From: Lentisphaeria bacterium UBA7640
Lineage (GTDB): Bacteria; Verrucomicrobiota; Lentisphaeria; Victivallales; Victivallaceae
Assembly (NCBI GenBank): GCA_002483765.1
Contig: DLIO01000076.1
Coordinates: forward strand, 1-5,998
Reading direction: 5' to 3'
Length of the DNA stretch: 5,998 bases
Translations under genes and position numbers: made by a program
Shown: positions 5,985 to 5,998 of the stretch, piece after piece
Position numbering within the stretch: position 1 is the stretch's first letter
Layout of the letters: each line of letters opens with the position of its first letter
Notes under the pieces: model-generated
What the model saw: only the letters and a program-made list of their open reading frames with translations
Databases searched by the model: none
What the model was told of the DNA's origin: nothing

Positions 5985-5998
5985 GTGCGTTAACCCCT

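Noticed and set aside
4509..5992. TGTGCGTTA shared by 4509-4517 and 5984-5992
   Set aside because: Nine-base matches are common by chance in this length and the flanks diverge at once; the right copy is also cut by the window end.
1..5998. Defence system, toxin-antitoxin pair, CRISPR array, transposase, tRNA or riboswitch
   Set aside because: All long frames are accounted for by the five genes described. No regularly spaced repeats, cloverleaf or conserved riboswitch core was seen on either strand by eye.

Overview
The window carries five complete protein-coding genes and no RNA genes, CRISPR arrays or transposase genes. Base composition looks moderately AT-rich by eye, with very AT-rich intergenic stretches. 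The gene mix fits a Gram-negative-type bacterium: FklB-like FKBP isomerase, MnmE, a GT2 glycosyltransferase, a 12-helix MFS carrier and a soluble TPR protein. The style of the TPR protein, of the MFS protein (PAWLQLVANTVP...RLFSIR) and of the CACAAAGAAC-type intergenic repeat reminds me of the PVC superphylum (Lentisphaerota/Kiritimatiellota/Verrucomicrobiota). This placement is a recollection-based inference and is not proven by the window.

Layout, left to right. Bases 1-101 hold an inverted repeat at the window edge and no gene. A major facilitator transporter lies on the minus strand (102-1304). It is divergent, across a 231-bp promoter region, from a plus-strand cytoplasmic FKBP-type prolyl isomerase (1536-2162), which ends in a clear intrinsic terminator (2179-2207). 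The convergent gap that follows contains an approximately 79-bp intergenic element bounded by 15-bp inverted repeats (2206-2284). Next come two minus-strand genes, mnmE (4464 to 3124) followed 68 bp downstream by a GT2 glycosyltransferase (3055 to 2324), which may be co-transcribed. A 183-bp divergent region (4465-4647) holds a strong-looking sigma70-type promoter for mnmE, with an inverted repeat flanking its -35 box, and a weaker promoter for the TPR protein (4648-5901, plus strand). The window closes with nested palindromic sequence after the TPR gene that may act as its terminator.

The genes do not form one pathway. MnmE is a housekeeping tRNA wobble-uridine modification GTPase and FklB a general folding catalyst. 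The MFS substrate, the acceptor of the glycosyltransferase and the partners of the TPR protein cannot be read from the sequence. I see no convincing new multi-gene system here. The items most worth a second look are the 2206-2284 element, the operator-like arrangement at the mnmE promoter, and the uncharacterised TPR protein.
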